Source: Populus alba (taxonomy: Eukaryota; Streptophyta; Magnoliopsida; Malpighiales; Salicaceae). Taken from it: 64,000 nt of DNA. The notes beneath the pieces were generated by a model. The model was not told where the DNA came from. It ran no database searches and worked only from the letters and a program-made list of their open reading frames with translations. The stretch lies in contig NC_133284.1 of NCBI RefSeq assembly GCF_005239225.2, forward strand, positions 36,036,758 through 36,100,757. Reading direction: 5' to 3'. Shown piece after piece: positions 49,695-62,500 of this stretch. Each line of letters starts with the position of its first letter. Position 1 is the first letter of the stretch. The translations under genes were made by a program, and so were the position numbers.

Positions 49695-52600
49695 ATGTCA
49701 ACCGTCACCACCGTAGGTAGTTTTTTCCCGCCAGTCCGTTGCTGTGCACCGCCGTCCACATCGCCTTTGTCAAACGGTAGATTGAAACTGAACCACGTAT
49801 CAAATACGGCTCGTCGTTTGGCTGTTTCAACAGAGCAAGCGATATCAAGTGAAACGACAACCGAGAGAAATGAAACGACGATGAGGAATCATGTAAGCAA
49901 TGGAAGGTTGAAGGAGAGTGAAGAAGGAGAAGGAATGAAAGAGAAGCAAAAGAATCCGTATGCACTGGAGTTAGTGAAAACGGAGATGGAGTTGAGAAGT
50001 AGTAGAAAAAGCCTGGAGGATTATTTTGAGGATTCGAAGAATTTTATTGCTAAATCAGACGGTGGTGGTGGTGGTCCGCCACGGTGGTTCTCTCCGTTGG
50101 AATGTGGATCCCGGTTGGATAACTCTCCTCTTCTTCTTTTTTTGCCTGGTCAGTCCTTTTTTGCCAATTTATTATCTGATTATTTTAGTAGATTAGCTAA
50201 TATTTATTTACATAAATAGATTACGAATTTACTGGAAAGTTTCCTTTTATAGTTTTATAAGAATAACAACTTTGTCAAATCGTAAAATGCTCCCTGAACC
50301 TTACTTATTTAAAAAACGAACACCTCCCTGAACCAAAAACATTCTTGATTTTTCATACTAAACAATATGATTCTTCGAATTTACCTCTAAATAATAAATT
50401 GATGAAAAAGCCCATAAAATTCCTCTTAATTCCACCATCAACAAGAACAAATTGAATACAAGAACAAATTGAATGTCGTTCCCCTCCTCTCTTCCTTTAT
50501 ATTTTTATTTTTTTTTTAATTTTATTTTTGTTTCAATTTTATCTTAGATTTATTGATTTATATTTTATAAAATTATTTTAATTTCTTAACTCAAGTTATA
50601 ATTTTTATGTTGATTAAAGTATTTTAGATCTTTTTTTTAATTATGTTTTAATTTCATCCTTTATTATTTGGGTTGATTGTTAATTAAATTTTATAATTTG
50701 TTTTGACTTGCTTTCTATTAGGCTATTTTAGTATTACCTGAGTCAAGGGTTTGGTGAGTTAAACGAGCCGACTCGGGTTTTTTTGTCATCTTTTTAATTG
50801 ATTTTTTTTTAATTTTATCATTCAATGTTGAATTGATTGAGAATTAAGTTTCATAATTTGTTTTAATTTTTTTTCTATTAGATTCATCCGGTTTCATGAT
50901 CCAGGTTTAATAAGTTAAACTCAAGTTAACCAGGTCATATCAAATTAATCTTTACATTGTTTAAGTTTTTTCTTTTTCAAAATACTTTATCAATGCTTGA
51001 ATGTTTCTTAACTTAAAAAAAAAAAATAAAATTATCCATGGGTAAATAATCTAGTCTTTCTCTGCAACTCCTAATAAAAAAGAAAAGATAATTCATTTTC
51101 ATTGATTGTTGGCTTAATTTGAATTTTGATTTGAATGGTTCATGCTGATTATGCTTAATTAAGAATAGATTTCAATATTTTTTTTCTCATAGAGGGAGAG
51201 GAATTAGAAGAATTTTAAGAATTTCATGGAAAAGCCCATAAAAATCCAAATGCAAAAGGTGTGTGTGTATGTGTGTATATGTATGTGTGTGTGTTTTGTT
51301 TAAAATAAAAAATCATGATTTTTTTTTTTATTCTAAGGGTTTTTTTTTTTTTTTAATATTCAAGGCGTTTTTACAATTTAACCTTTCTTTTTTTTTATTA
51401 ATAAAAGTAATTATTGGAAGATAGTAATATAAATTTAATCCAAACATAATGATATCAACTCGAACTTGCGCGCGCGCACGCGTCCTTTTAGAAGATTTAG
51501 TTTCCTTTTCATTACGGTAGTCAGAGACATCATCCTAAGAGGTTGATTTAATGGTAAACGAGCTTTGCTCTCTCTCTCTCTCTCTCTCTCTTAATTCACC
51601 GCATCATTAAAATTATTTGAAAAGAGAATTTATTTTCAGTTGATGTTGATGGACAAGCTGGTTAGATGATGTATATATATTGTCGGGAAAACAAAAAAAG
51701 AACAAAAAAGTAATGGGAGACATGGACTCAACTATGGTTTCCAAGGTTTAATGATTGTTGAATGATGCAAAACTTCTTTTTTTCTCTATCTTAGTTAATA
51801 AGGTTTGCTGGACCTTGGATTGTATATTAGTCCTCAATCATTTTTATTTTTTACTTTTTTGAAATTTCACCTTTTATATCTAAATTTAATTTTTTGTAGA
51901 TTAGGAGTATGAAGCTTATGCAATGTTGATGGCACTTCCATTTTCAAGTTTTCAGCCTGTTTGTGCTGGGTTTTCATTTCTCACTTTCAAATTAGTCGGT
52001 TCAAACTTCTACAGTTGCTGTTCCAAAAAAAAAAAAAAAACAAACTTTAACGGTTAAGTAAAACATTCTGAATTTTGCAGGGATTGATGGTATTGGACTA
52101 GGACTTAGCAAGCAGCACAGTACTCTGGGGAAGTAAGTATTCCCTCAGATATCTTGATGCTATTACATAAGATTTTTTTATCATTTTTTGGTGGATCATC
52201 CAAAACCAACATAATTACTACATGACTTTTTATTTCCTGTCCACATATTCTGCCTTACGTTAATGGCTATGCTGGTTGATATATGATTTTTCTCTCTTCT
52301 TGAAACTAGGATTTTCGACATATGGTGCTTGCATATTCCAGTTAAGGACAGAACATCCTTTCTAGGTAGTTTTTCTTACCCTGTAACCTGTTTGATACGT
52401 GTTATCTGTAATAGAATGAGCTCTTGTATTTGTATAAGCAATTTTTAAAAGGATTCTCATGGTTCAGGCCTCGTGAAGCTTATTGAAAGGACAGTAAGAT
52501 CGGAGAGTTACTGTTTTCCTAATAGACCTATATATCTTGCTGGAGAATCTCTTGGAGCATGTCTTGCCCTGGCTGTCGCAGCTCGTAACCCTGATGTTGA

Positions 52601-55600
52601 TCTTGTACTTGTTTTGGCTAATCCAGGTGAAAAATTGATACCTTATCTATCATCGAATGAAACTTGAGACATTCAGTACTTTCCCCATATCTATGGGAGG
52701 AGGTAATAGAGAATCAACATGAGCAAGTACCTACGTGACAGAACTAATAAATGGATTTTTTTTATGCCGATGAATAACATAAATGGATCTTTAACTTTGG
52801 ATAATTAATGTAAAGCAGAGCTCTGTTAGATCATGAGAAGAAAAGCTTAGATTTAGTCCAATAATCACATATGCTTTTAGAAGAGGTTGTTCATCTTGCT
52901 CAGTTACATATGATTTTTGTTTGATGATTTATTGCAGCAACGTCTTTTGAGAAGTCACAGCTGCAGCCTCTAATACCCTTATTGGAAGTCTTACCCTTCC
53001 AGCACCAGCTTACCATTCCTTATATGTTGAGCTCGATGACAGGTTCACCTTGTCCATGAGATATATTTCCTGATATCTTTTGTTGCTTTAAATAGATATT
53101 TGATTATGCTAAGAGGTAAAACAACCAGTTTATTTTTTAGAAAAGGGATAATATTGACCATACTGTAATATTTGAAAAGTAAAAGTTTTATGCAATATTT
53201 TGTTCTGCATATGAACTGATGTTTGGTGTCAGTTGCAATGCAAGTTTCTGATTAGTTCTATAAGATTTTGTCTGTTGATCTTTTGTTTTACTGGGGGGGT
53301 CTTTCGATTTTCCTGAAAATAACCTTGCAATCCACCCGTAGTAGCTCTGGCTTCCTGGATTATCCTTATCCGATTTCATCGTGAAAATTGGGAAACAATT
53401 TACATGGTCCTCTATTGATTGAAACTTGAGAGTAGGTGCTCAGTTATCTAAATCCATAAATCAAAGAGGGTTTACTTGGAAGTGAGCTGAAACTTGGGCA
53501 TGGAGGTTTAGCCGAAGAGTTTTATATTATTATGCTTCTCTACTGGTACCGAAAAAATTCAGAGGCCAGTGCCAACAAATTTCTGGTTAGTTTGGATGAT
53601 GGAAATGAAAACATGGAGGAAGGATGACTGAAGGATAGGTTTTTTCTTCAACCCTTTAGAGATACAGAAAAAATAATCACCTCAGAGATTAGAGTTTAGG
53701 ATAGCTCACCACCCAACGGAATCCACCAAAAAGATACAGGGCTAAATATCAAGCTTAACAAGCTCAATTTGATTTTACAGTGTGGTTTACAGTCGTTTTG
53801 CAGTTTTGGTGGATTTTTACTTTCCTCTGTTTTTCCCATTTGCTTGTTATTATCTGAATATTGATAACTCAATAAATCATGGAAAATAAAGTGTCATGTA
53901 TACAATAATTGATCCTGCTTACACCAGCAATTATGTTGCATCCATCTAGGTGATTCTTTGAGGATGGCCATGGATAATGCAGTGAAGGGATTTCCTCTAG
54001 AACAAACAATTGGAGGATTATCACAAGATTTGGTTGCAATGTCATCTTACCTCAACGTAAGATTTCACTTTAGAACATGTTAACCTGATTGATATAAATT
54101 ACACTTGTTTGAAAAACGATAATACAGTGTTAATGAAACTATAAAAGACCCGTTTCACTTGACTTCTCATCAACTCTCAAGTGTCTCCTGTAATATTTAT
54201 GAACATGGCATTGACAGGCCATATTTCAAATTGATCATAAAGAGAAATTAATCAAAATATATAGCCTAGCTGACATCTAAAAGTTTATGTAAGACGATGG
54301 TGTCATCTCGTCTTCACTTTTCTTATGCTGGTGCTTACACCAAGCCATGTGGTGTTACTCTTGTGGAAAGAAACTGACCATAGCTGTTGCAGGCTCTGGC
54401 TAATATATTACCTACAGAAACCCTTCTTTGGAAGCTACAAATGCTTAAAACAGCTTCGGCATATGCCAATTCACGCCTCCATGCTGTGAAATCTCAAACA
54501 CTTGTCCTTTCTAGGTCTGTTTCTCATACATAATTTATCAAATGTCAGTTGTAGAAATGTTTCAACTCTCTTTCAAACTTGTTTAAATAGCTAAATAGCA
54601 ACAAAAGCACGAGGATTATTATTTAGCACCCAGCTTTAACTCTACTGAATGCATCTTTATTTAGCTAATCCATGAATAATAAAATTTTCGATTAGAACAA
54701 CAATAAAAAATTCTCCTTTATGAAGTCTATAATATAAACTATGACATCATAAGCAGTAACTAGGCATTGTCATTTCCATATCATTTGAATTTAAATCGAT
54801 GGAAAATCCAAATACATTTGCTTCTAGAATTTGAGTTCTAACTTCCATACATTTATTTTCGTTGTGTTTCCTGCATACTAGTACCTTCGCTGCTTAGAGT
54901 CTGATTTGTTGTTTGCCTTTCCTCAGTGGAAGAGATCAGCTTCTTCCAAGTGAAGAAGAAGGTCAAAGGCTTTATGTTGCACTCCCAAAATGTGAGATTC
55001 GCAAGTTTAACGACAGTGGTCATTTCCTCTTCTTGGTAAGATAATTTCTCCCACTCTCATCTATCCTTGGCCATGCACTGAAAAGATATCATGTTTCAAT
55101 ATGTTATCTTTCAAGTTTCCTTGTAATTACACATTGTAATATTTATACCTATTTGTGGCAGGAACATGATGTTGATTTGGCAAATATCATCAAGGGAGCT
55201 AGCTGCTATCGTCGTGGAAAGTATCTTGACTACATATCAGATTACATACCACCAACCCCTCCTGAATTCAAAAAATTATATGATTCGAACAGGTAGCCCT
55301 ATTTTACTGTCTTACATATAATAGGTATATGTTCTATCAGTTGAACAGGGAAACAATTTCTCTAACTTCATCAGTCTATTGTTGGCATGGCATTAGTGGG
55401 TATGGGAAATTATATGCTTATATGAACTTCTCAAGCATTAATTTGAAGATCACTTCTTGGTAGGGTTTGTGCAATGTGTCATGCAACATTGATTTGTATA
55501 TGGTTAAAGCCAACCTGAAATTTGCTTTAGTCCTGATCATTAAATGAGTCCTGAAACTATGTTTGCTTTAACTACAATTTCTCATAATTATTACTATGGT

Positions 55601-57820
55601 TTAGATTGTTTATGCTGGCCACAAGTCCTGTGATGCTCTCATATTTTCAAGATGGGAAGATTGTGAGGGGCCTTGCTGGAGTTCCTTCAGAAGGACCAGT
55701 ATTGTATGTTGGTTATCACATGCTAATGGGATTTGAAGTGATCCCATTGATATCCAACTTTTTGTTGGAAAGAAATATTCTTATAAGAGGGATAACACAT
55801 CCAATGCTGTACGTGAAATTGAAGAAAGAGGGGATGATGCCTCCATTGCAACAATTCGATGTGGTCAGAACTATGGGTGCAGTTCCTGCTTCAGGAAGCA
55901 ATTTCTACAAACTTATGTCTTCAAAGGCTCATGCACTATTATACCCAGGAGGAATGAGGGAGGCCTATCATCGGAAGGTAATGCTTCTGATGGATACATT
56001 TTACTGAGATAGGTGGTTTTACATTTCAAAGGAAGTGTAATTTTATGTTCTTTTAAGTTTGAATCTTGAATCTAACAATCGCAAGACTATACAAGAATAA
56101 ATTAACATGTTTCTACTATTCTACTTGCCTTCCAAGAAAAAAAAAGAGAGAACTAATTTGTTTCAAAGAATATGAAAATATAATGAAGTGGAAATGGTCC
56201 ATTTGGCCACTAAGAGAAAACGGACTTAACATATATAAACAAATTGAAATAGCTCTGCAAATGATTGACTCTTCATGCTATTCAGGGTGAAGAATACAAG
56301 TTGTTCTGGCCAGAAAAGTCAGAGTTTGTCAGAATGGCATCTAGGTTTGGAGCCAAAATTGTGCCATTTGGTGTTGTTGGAGAGGATGATTTTGGAGAAG
56401 TAAGTCTTAAGGACTTCATTTCTATCTGATTGATTTACATCACTTTTTTGCATATAAATTCGCCACATTATGATTTATTTATTTTTATCTTGCCAATGGA
56501 ATATATCTTGCTTTGTGACGAATGCTCTTTACTCAAAATCTGGACACTAAGGGCATGTATATTTTTGTGTGCATTTGTCATCAGAGCATGTTTGACTTCT
56601 TATTATTTGGGAAACCCAAAGGAGACATTAAAAAGAAAGCACTAATTTTTTTTATAATTCACAAGTTTTATAACAATGTAGTATAAGGCCAGATTTCTCA
56701 ATATCAGTTAGTGTGCGCTTGCAGAAATTCTGTGCATGAACTTTTTCTTGCTGTCTTTCTCTGGCGTATCTATGTTAACACTAAGCCTTGTGTTCGGCTC
56801 ATATCGGACACACATTCTCTTACAGTCAATTAAAATCAAGATGGGTTAGTCTCATAATAATTGATTGCTTGTATTCATGGTTTTTCAGGTGGTATTTGAT
56901 TATGATGATCAAATGAAGATTCCTTTCCTTAGGGATTACATAAAAGGATTATCAGAAGAGTTTGTGAGTTTGAGGTATGTGAATCTTTGTTTTCCTTGAT
57001 TTCCTTCCATTAAATCTCACCCATATTGAGTTTATCTTCTTGGCTCCAATTTTTTTTTCTTTTACTTGACTGCTTCAATGTTTAGATCTTTCATATTGTT
57101 TTGCTGATAGGACTGGAGCAGATGGTGAGGTGGGACAACAAGATCCGCACCATGTAGGAATTGTACCAAAATTCCCAGGCAGGTTCTATTACTATTTTGG
57201 GAAACCAATTGAAACAGAAGGTATGGTCATTGGACAACTCGTTACCATTGACTATCTGCATAGTAATAATAATCATGGATGTAGCAGAAAAAACATGTGC
57301 CAACACTATACACCTAAGGTTTTCCAGCCAGCCTAATTATATGCTTCTGCACCTTGCCAATATCATTTCTAAAACAGTATCCACAACTATTGTTGCTACT
57401 TCACGTCCGCATTTCTCAAGAAGTTCAAGATCAGCTCCGAGTAATGAAAGTGCCTTATTCTGAACTAAAATTATAAAGAAAGCTGCTAAAACTGTTTTAT
57501 GAACTTGTCCAAGAATGATCAATTAATAACAGCATTTGAGTAACAGTGGTAGAAATTTTGTAATATTTTTTTATACATATTCTTAATGCCAGTAGAGCAC
57601 TGACTTGAATTCTCAATTTTGTGCTGAAGGGAGGAGGCAGGAATTAAGAGACCGGGAAAAAGCTCATGAATTATACTTACATGTCAAATCTGAGGTGGAA
57701 AACTGCATTGCTTTTCTGAAGGAGAAAAGAGAAAGTGATCCTTACAGGAATATATTGGCCCGGTTGGCTTACCAGGCCTCTCATGGCTTTGATGCTGAAG
57801 TTCCAACATTTGAAATTTGA
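49695..57820 (+). CDS. PES: Phytyl ester synthase / diacylglycerol acyltransferase-like protein, chloroplast, 722 aa, 14 exons
   Basis: Exons: 49695-50148, 52081-52132, 52310-52365, 52468-52626, 52938-53042, 53950-54056, 54393-54514, 54927-55035, 55162-55292, 55605-55977, 56286-56399, 56889-56974, 57111-57220, 57630-57820; all GT-AG, joined frame open for 722 aa. The family (Arabidopsis PES1 and PES2, At1g54570/At3g26840) esterifies phytol and diacylglycerol with fatty acids in plastoglobules during chlorophyll breakdown. Seen: a Ser/Thr-rich, acidic-poor N terminus (plastid transit peptide likely, about 1-55). An alpha/beta hydrolase part carries nucleophile Ser215 in GESLG, with Asp355 (SGRDQ) and His384 (SGHF). 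A DGAT2-like acyltransferase part has GYHMLMGFE near 468-476 and LYPGGMREA. Length is close to PES1 (704 aa). Introns are long; intron 1 (1.9 kb) carries a Helitron-like repeat. Substrate choice cannot be read from sequence. A decayed partial copy lies 6-8 kb upstream. Confidence 0.92.
50470..51054 (+). mobile_element. T-rich repeat with Helitron-like 3' end in PES intron 1
   Basis: Phrases TTTTTTCTATTAGA and GGTTAACTCAAGTTAAC-like text (50905-50925) are shared with the repeats at 11.2-12.2 and 35.3-36.7 kb. It ends with a weak hairpin (TTATC/GGTAA, 51032-51044), ATAAT, and CTAG (51051-51054) followed by T. Confidence 0.35.
51255..51600. repeat. GT, GC and CT simple tracts in PES intron 1
   Basis: (GT)n/(GTAT)n about 51258-51297, alternating GCGCGCGCGCACGCG at 51467-51481 and (CT)n about 51570-51591, all inside the first intron. 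Confidence 0.8.
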
Positions 57821-59520
57821 GCATTCATTCCTGCTCATTGAAGATTGATTTTCTCCCATATTCTCAAAGAAAATTGAAAATCTTCCCTGGGCATAAAGGC
57901 ACTTAACCTCACAGAATGGTGTAAACTACAGTCTCAGCATTGGCAAATGTTTCACTCTCTAATAAAGGAGAAAGAAGAAACTCTGATTTCCCTGTTGGGT
58001 GCCTTTGCCGAGCAAAGCTACATATGATTCTTATAGTTTATTCCCTTCAGATTGATCACAGGTATCTGATAAGTGTATTTGATTATGTAAATTTATAAAC
58101 AATGCAGCATTTAAGATGCTTGGACTTACAACGTTGAAATGTTCGCATTATCTATCATTGAAAAGTTAGAAACTTCACTTCTTTTTCAATCCCCAAAACG
58201 GGAAAATGCTTCCACGGTGAGCTCCTGATGAAGCTGCAACTGGTGAGTTTGGGGTGGTGGAATTGGTGAGCTCAAGTACGTACTCAAGTACGTACTCAGT
58301 TTTATCATACCACTAAGCATATTATTTTTTCGATGAATGGAATGGAACAAGTTCTCAATTGATAGATTTTTCTTCTTGTACAACTCTATTTATAGGTGTT
58401 TGGAACGTGGACATACGCCACAAAACAGTGACTTTGACAAAGCATTTAAATCAGGACAAGTTAACAGTGACTTTGATCATTGAACTAAACTCTGTGTGGC
58501 CAGTCGCCTGAATCCACGGGAATATAAAATTATTTCTTTGGAAAACAGATGCACCAAAACAGATCACAGGATTTATGCACCAAAACAGATCACAGGATTG
58601 CAAGATAAAGAGTCTGGTCCTTGTTATGAAGAACGACTTGGTGTCTAGTTATATATCATTGTATGCTAGTGGTTGGAGCCTGTTTAACTTCTAAACTACT
58701 TAAGAAATGATTTTCGTTGATAATTTGGTGGAATTCTTTTGCTGATGACAAGAAATCACGCAGCATTTTTCGGAAAATCAATGAAATCGAGGGTTTTTTT
58801 TTTTTTTTCATATTTTGGATGGTAAATGAACTCAATGATTGGAAAGAGCAAGAAGCAGAACATACACACATAGCTTATATGATTCATTTTTTCCAGCTAG
58901 ACCAAAGTATAATGCATCCACTGATGTACCAACGCGGTTGGTAAAACTATGAAGTCGATGGACTGATCGGTTTGAAGCTGATAAGGTGCTAGCTAGTCAC
59001 ATGACCGAGATACGTGTGGAGAGGGTGGATGTTGAATTGTGGATACCCTCCCAAGAAAAGTTAACAGCTGATATGAACAAATGAAGATGGGATTGCACTT
59101 GCTGTATTGTGTCCTTTATGTTATGTTCGATACAAGATTTAAAGAAACTATAAATAGCAAAATAAGAGGCCAATGGACCCTTTGGTTTTGAACCAAACCA
59201 GTCAAAATTGTCACAAAATGACAACTTAAGAACCCATTGCCTACTTCAACCCATCCACAAGTTGCTCTTGTTTGGAAGAAAAATCTGTGTTCCAGAAGAT
59301 TGCAAAACTAAAATTACATTGCAAAAAGTCTCCCTTATTTCTTTAAGAGCTCATCAAAATGGAGGTTTCCACGGATTCACTAGTTAAACACTGCATGATT
59401 CATGGAAAGCATGTGAAAACAGAATGCAATTGAAGACCTTGTGAGGGAGAGAATATGCTTGTGAAGTACTTCTTCATCAAAATACACTCTTAAGTGACCC
59501 CAAAATGATTGTTTGATCAA
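57821..59520. other. Convergent spacer between PES and mitochondrial L15
   Basis: The two genes end towards each other. The first few hundred bases are probably the PES 3' untranslated region. A 24-bp tandem duplication (ATGCACCAAAACAGATCACA) lies at about 58550-58598, and a poly-T run at 58795-58809. No gene seen. Confidence 0.45.
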
Positions 59521-62500
59521 CTAGGTAGGAGCAGAGGCTGCCTCCTTTTCTTCAGTGTAAAAAGGAATAGGTTTGGTCGGGGCAGGCAAGCGGCCTATGC
59601 TATCAACTTTATCTTTCAGCTTTGGTGGAGGCCTGGCAGCCTTTGGCAACAACCTGCCCTTCTTTTCAAACCACTCAGGCTTAAGCAAGGCCCGGAAACC
59701 CAACTGATTGTAATGCACTCGTCTGACGGATCCACCAGCAGCTTCAACTGCTTCCTTTGCCCTGACGGTAACTCTTGACACCTGTATACATCATTTATGA
59801 GCATAAGTTTAACCAATTTCAGCAAATATGTCAAGAAATTTCATGACACTGTTACAGTACAAATTGGTATAGTTAGTAGGAAAAGTAGTGTTCATGGGAA
59901 GATTCAATTAGTTAGTTAGTAGACTTGAAAGGGGCGATGGTTAGAATCAACTATCAAGGCCTACATGTTTTGTGTTAGCTATAAAAAGGACTTTAGCTTA
60001 GGGTTCTAGGTATCTTTGGCATTTGTGATTCCTTCTCTCTGAATTCTCTTTCCTATCACTTTCTCTATTTCAACCAATAAGATTTCTACCTGTTTCCTAC
60101 CATTATTGGTTGATATTACTCTTCCCCTCTTCTGGGAAATATTTATAGCTAATTCAACTCCTCGATAATTGGATTGTATCAATTGGGAGCAGAGCAGTTC
60201 ATCCTTGGCCATTAATTGTTCAATTCCTTTTTATTCATATCTTAACAGCTCTACTGTCCGTAAATCTTGAATCTTGAAGGCCAGAATGGAAGTTCCTAAA
60301 GTAAGGGTTCATTGCCAGATTTATTACAAAAGATGTCCTGCACCAGGTCTTTAATCCATATGGTTGTGTGCCCTGAATTGAAGAGTTTGAAGGGCTTTCT
60401 CTGGTCTATTTTCAATCCTTTCAAAATGCACTATCAGCTACAACTTCTCTTCATGGAAGATGCATTTATGATGGGTGTTGTAGATTAGATATTAGATATT
60501 AAATTTCGCAACCTGGTTTTGGGGAGACACAATTAGAAAGCGTTGAAGTTAATTCAAGCCATGGCAAGCACCATCGCTCCTCCTTGCAAAATCAAGAATC
60601 TGATCAGAATTCAGTATCAAAGACTTACATACCAAAGTCTCGCAACCCAGCAGAATCAAGAATCTGATCAGAATTCAGTATCAAAGTCTCTCAACCCAGC
60701 AGTGTTGGATAAAGATTCAAAGCAGTCCGCCCAAGAATCGACTTCGAAGCTTAATCAGTTAAAGGATGAGATTCTTGAGAGTTTGGAGAGGCTGTTGCAA
60801 GATGAAAGCACTACAGATGAAAAGGATATGCTGCCATTGATGAATCAACAGGAAACAGAGATTAAAGAATGAGAATCTTCCTTGCATACCCAAGAATCAG
60901 GTCAGATTGAATCCAAGTCCTATATTACAGCTGTTGATTCGATTAATTTTATGGGCCTAGATGAAATACAGGATAAAAGATGATCATTGCTCTGAGTTCT
61001 TTGCTAAAAATCAGAACATGGATGGGATTTCTTTAGGAACTGATTGCATCGGGGTCTGATATCAAAGAAACTGTTGAAACCCAGTTTAAGAAATGCCTGG
61101 AAACTGAATTAGCCATTGAGAATAAATTTGTTGAATGTTTGTTGCTACAAGATTGTCAAAACGTGGAAGACAATGTAGTGGTTAATCAAGATAAGGTCAA
61201 TTTGTTCTTGATGCTATTGATAAAACTAAACATGAGCATTTAATTGATATTAGGAATCAATGGCAGCATTGTGATGATTTTGGGGTTCAATTTGTGGTAT
61301 TCTGAGGGATGTAATTTTTGGAGGATGGGTTTTTTGGTGGAGATTTTACAGGGAATGGTGTTAGAATCGGGGATTGTCATGAAGAAGTGGAGGCTATGTC
61401 TAGTTATGCATATGCACAAAAGAGTACAAAAGAAGCATCAGATTCTTTGTTTGTGAGCAATGACAACCTTGTATACCAATTCAAATATGGGTTCTCTTCC
61501 AAATCAAAAAAATGTTATGTCTGCTTTTACACATTTGATTGTGCAAGGCATTCCGTATTAGGCAGTGACCTGCTACAGCTGGAAGATTTATTGAATAAAA
61601 AATATGATAGCTTGGTTCTGGAACTAAGTGGATGAATTGCTTGGATAAAAATTATAAAAGATTCAAGGACTGTTGTTGTGAAAGAATTCAACATGGGGAA
61701 TGCTTTCAGAAAAGTGATTGCAGACATAAAAGGTGGTTGTGATCTTGTCTATGTAATCATAACATTTTTTTGTATTCAAGGTTGCAACAAAGGGGAAAAT
61801 TGAATTGGATGGTATCAGGTATTCGATAAATATTCTATGGCAAGGTGTAGAAACATTGACTTTGGAGGCTAGTGACTTGCTTGGAATATCAATCAATTCT
61901 TTTATCAGACATCAAGCCTTGACAAATTGTGTTGTCAACATGAAATTCTGTGAAATGTTTTGATTGCATAATTGCTTTACGCTCCAAAAGCAACTGTTTT
62001 TGGACATCAAGGAAATCAGGCAGGCTTGTTTGTTTTGGAAGATTGACAGTGATAAAGAAGCAATAAATTTTTATCTTCAAATGGATTATAGCTTGACAAG
62101 AACATGAGTTTATGCAGCAACAACCTTACTGTTATGTTGGAAGCCTTGAAATGTTTGGAAAATACGAATGTTCCTGCAAATTTGGAGCCTCTTAATCACT
62201 AGATTCGTTAAATGGAATTGTAAGATTAGAAAAAGAAACTGCAGAAAATTTGATCACAGAACATACATCATGGCTGCAAATTTTATATTTTTTCCGAAGG
62301 TTGTTGTGCTACTGTCTACACTAACAGATGCAACATTGCAGTTGCAACCAAGCCCCAAGTGGATTGGAAACTTGAAGATATTGAAGCTGGAGTTTCAGTA
62401 CTTAAATCAAGGATCCAATTGACAAAGTTCTAAATGTACGATCATAGAATGGAATGTACCTATAAACAGAACTCGAGCAATGAATGAACCTTGAGGACAA

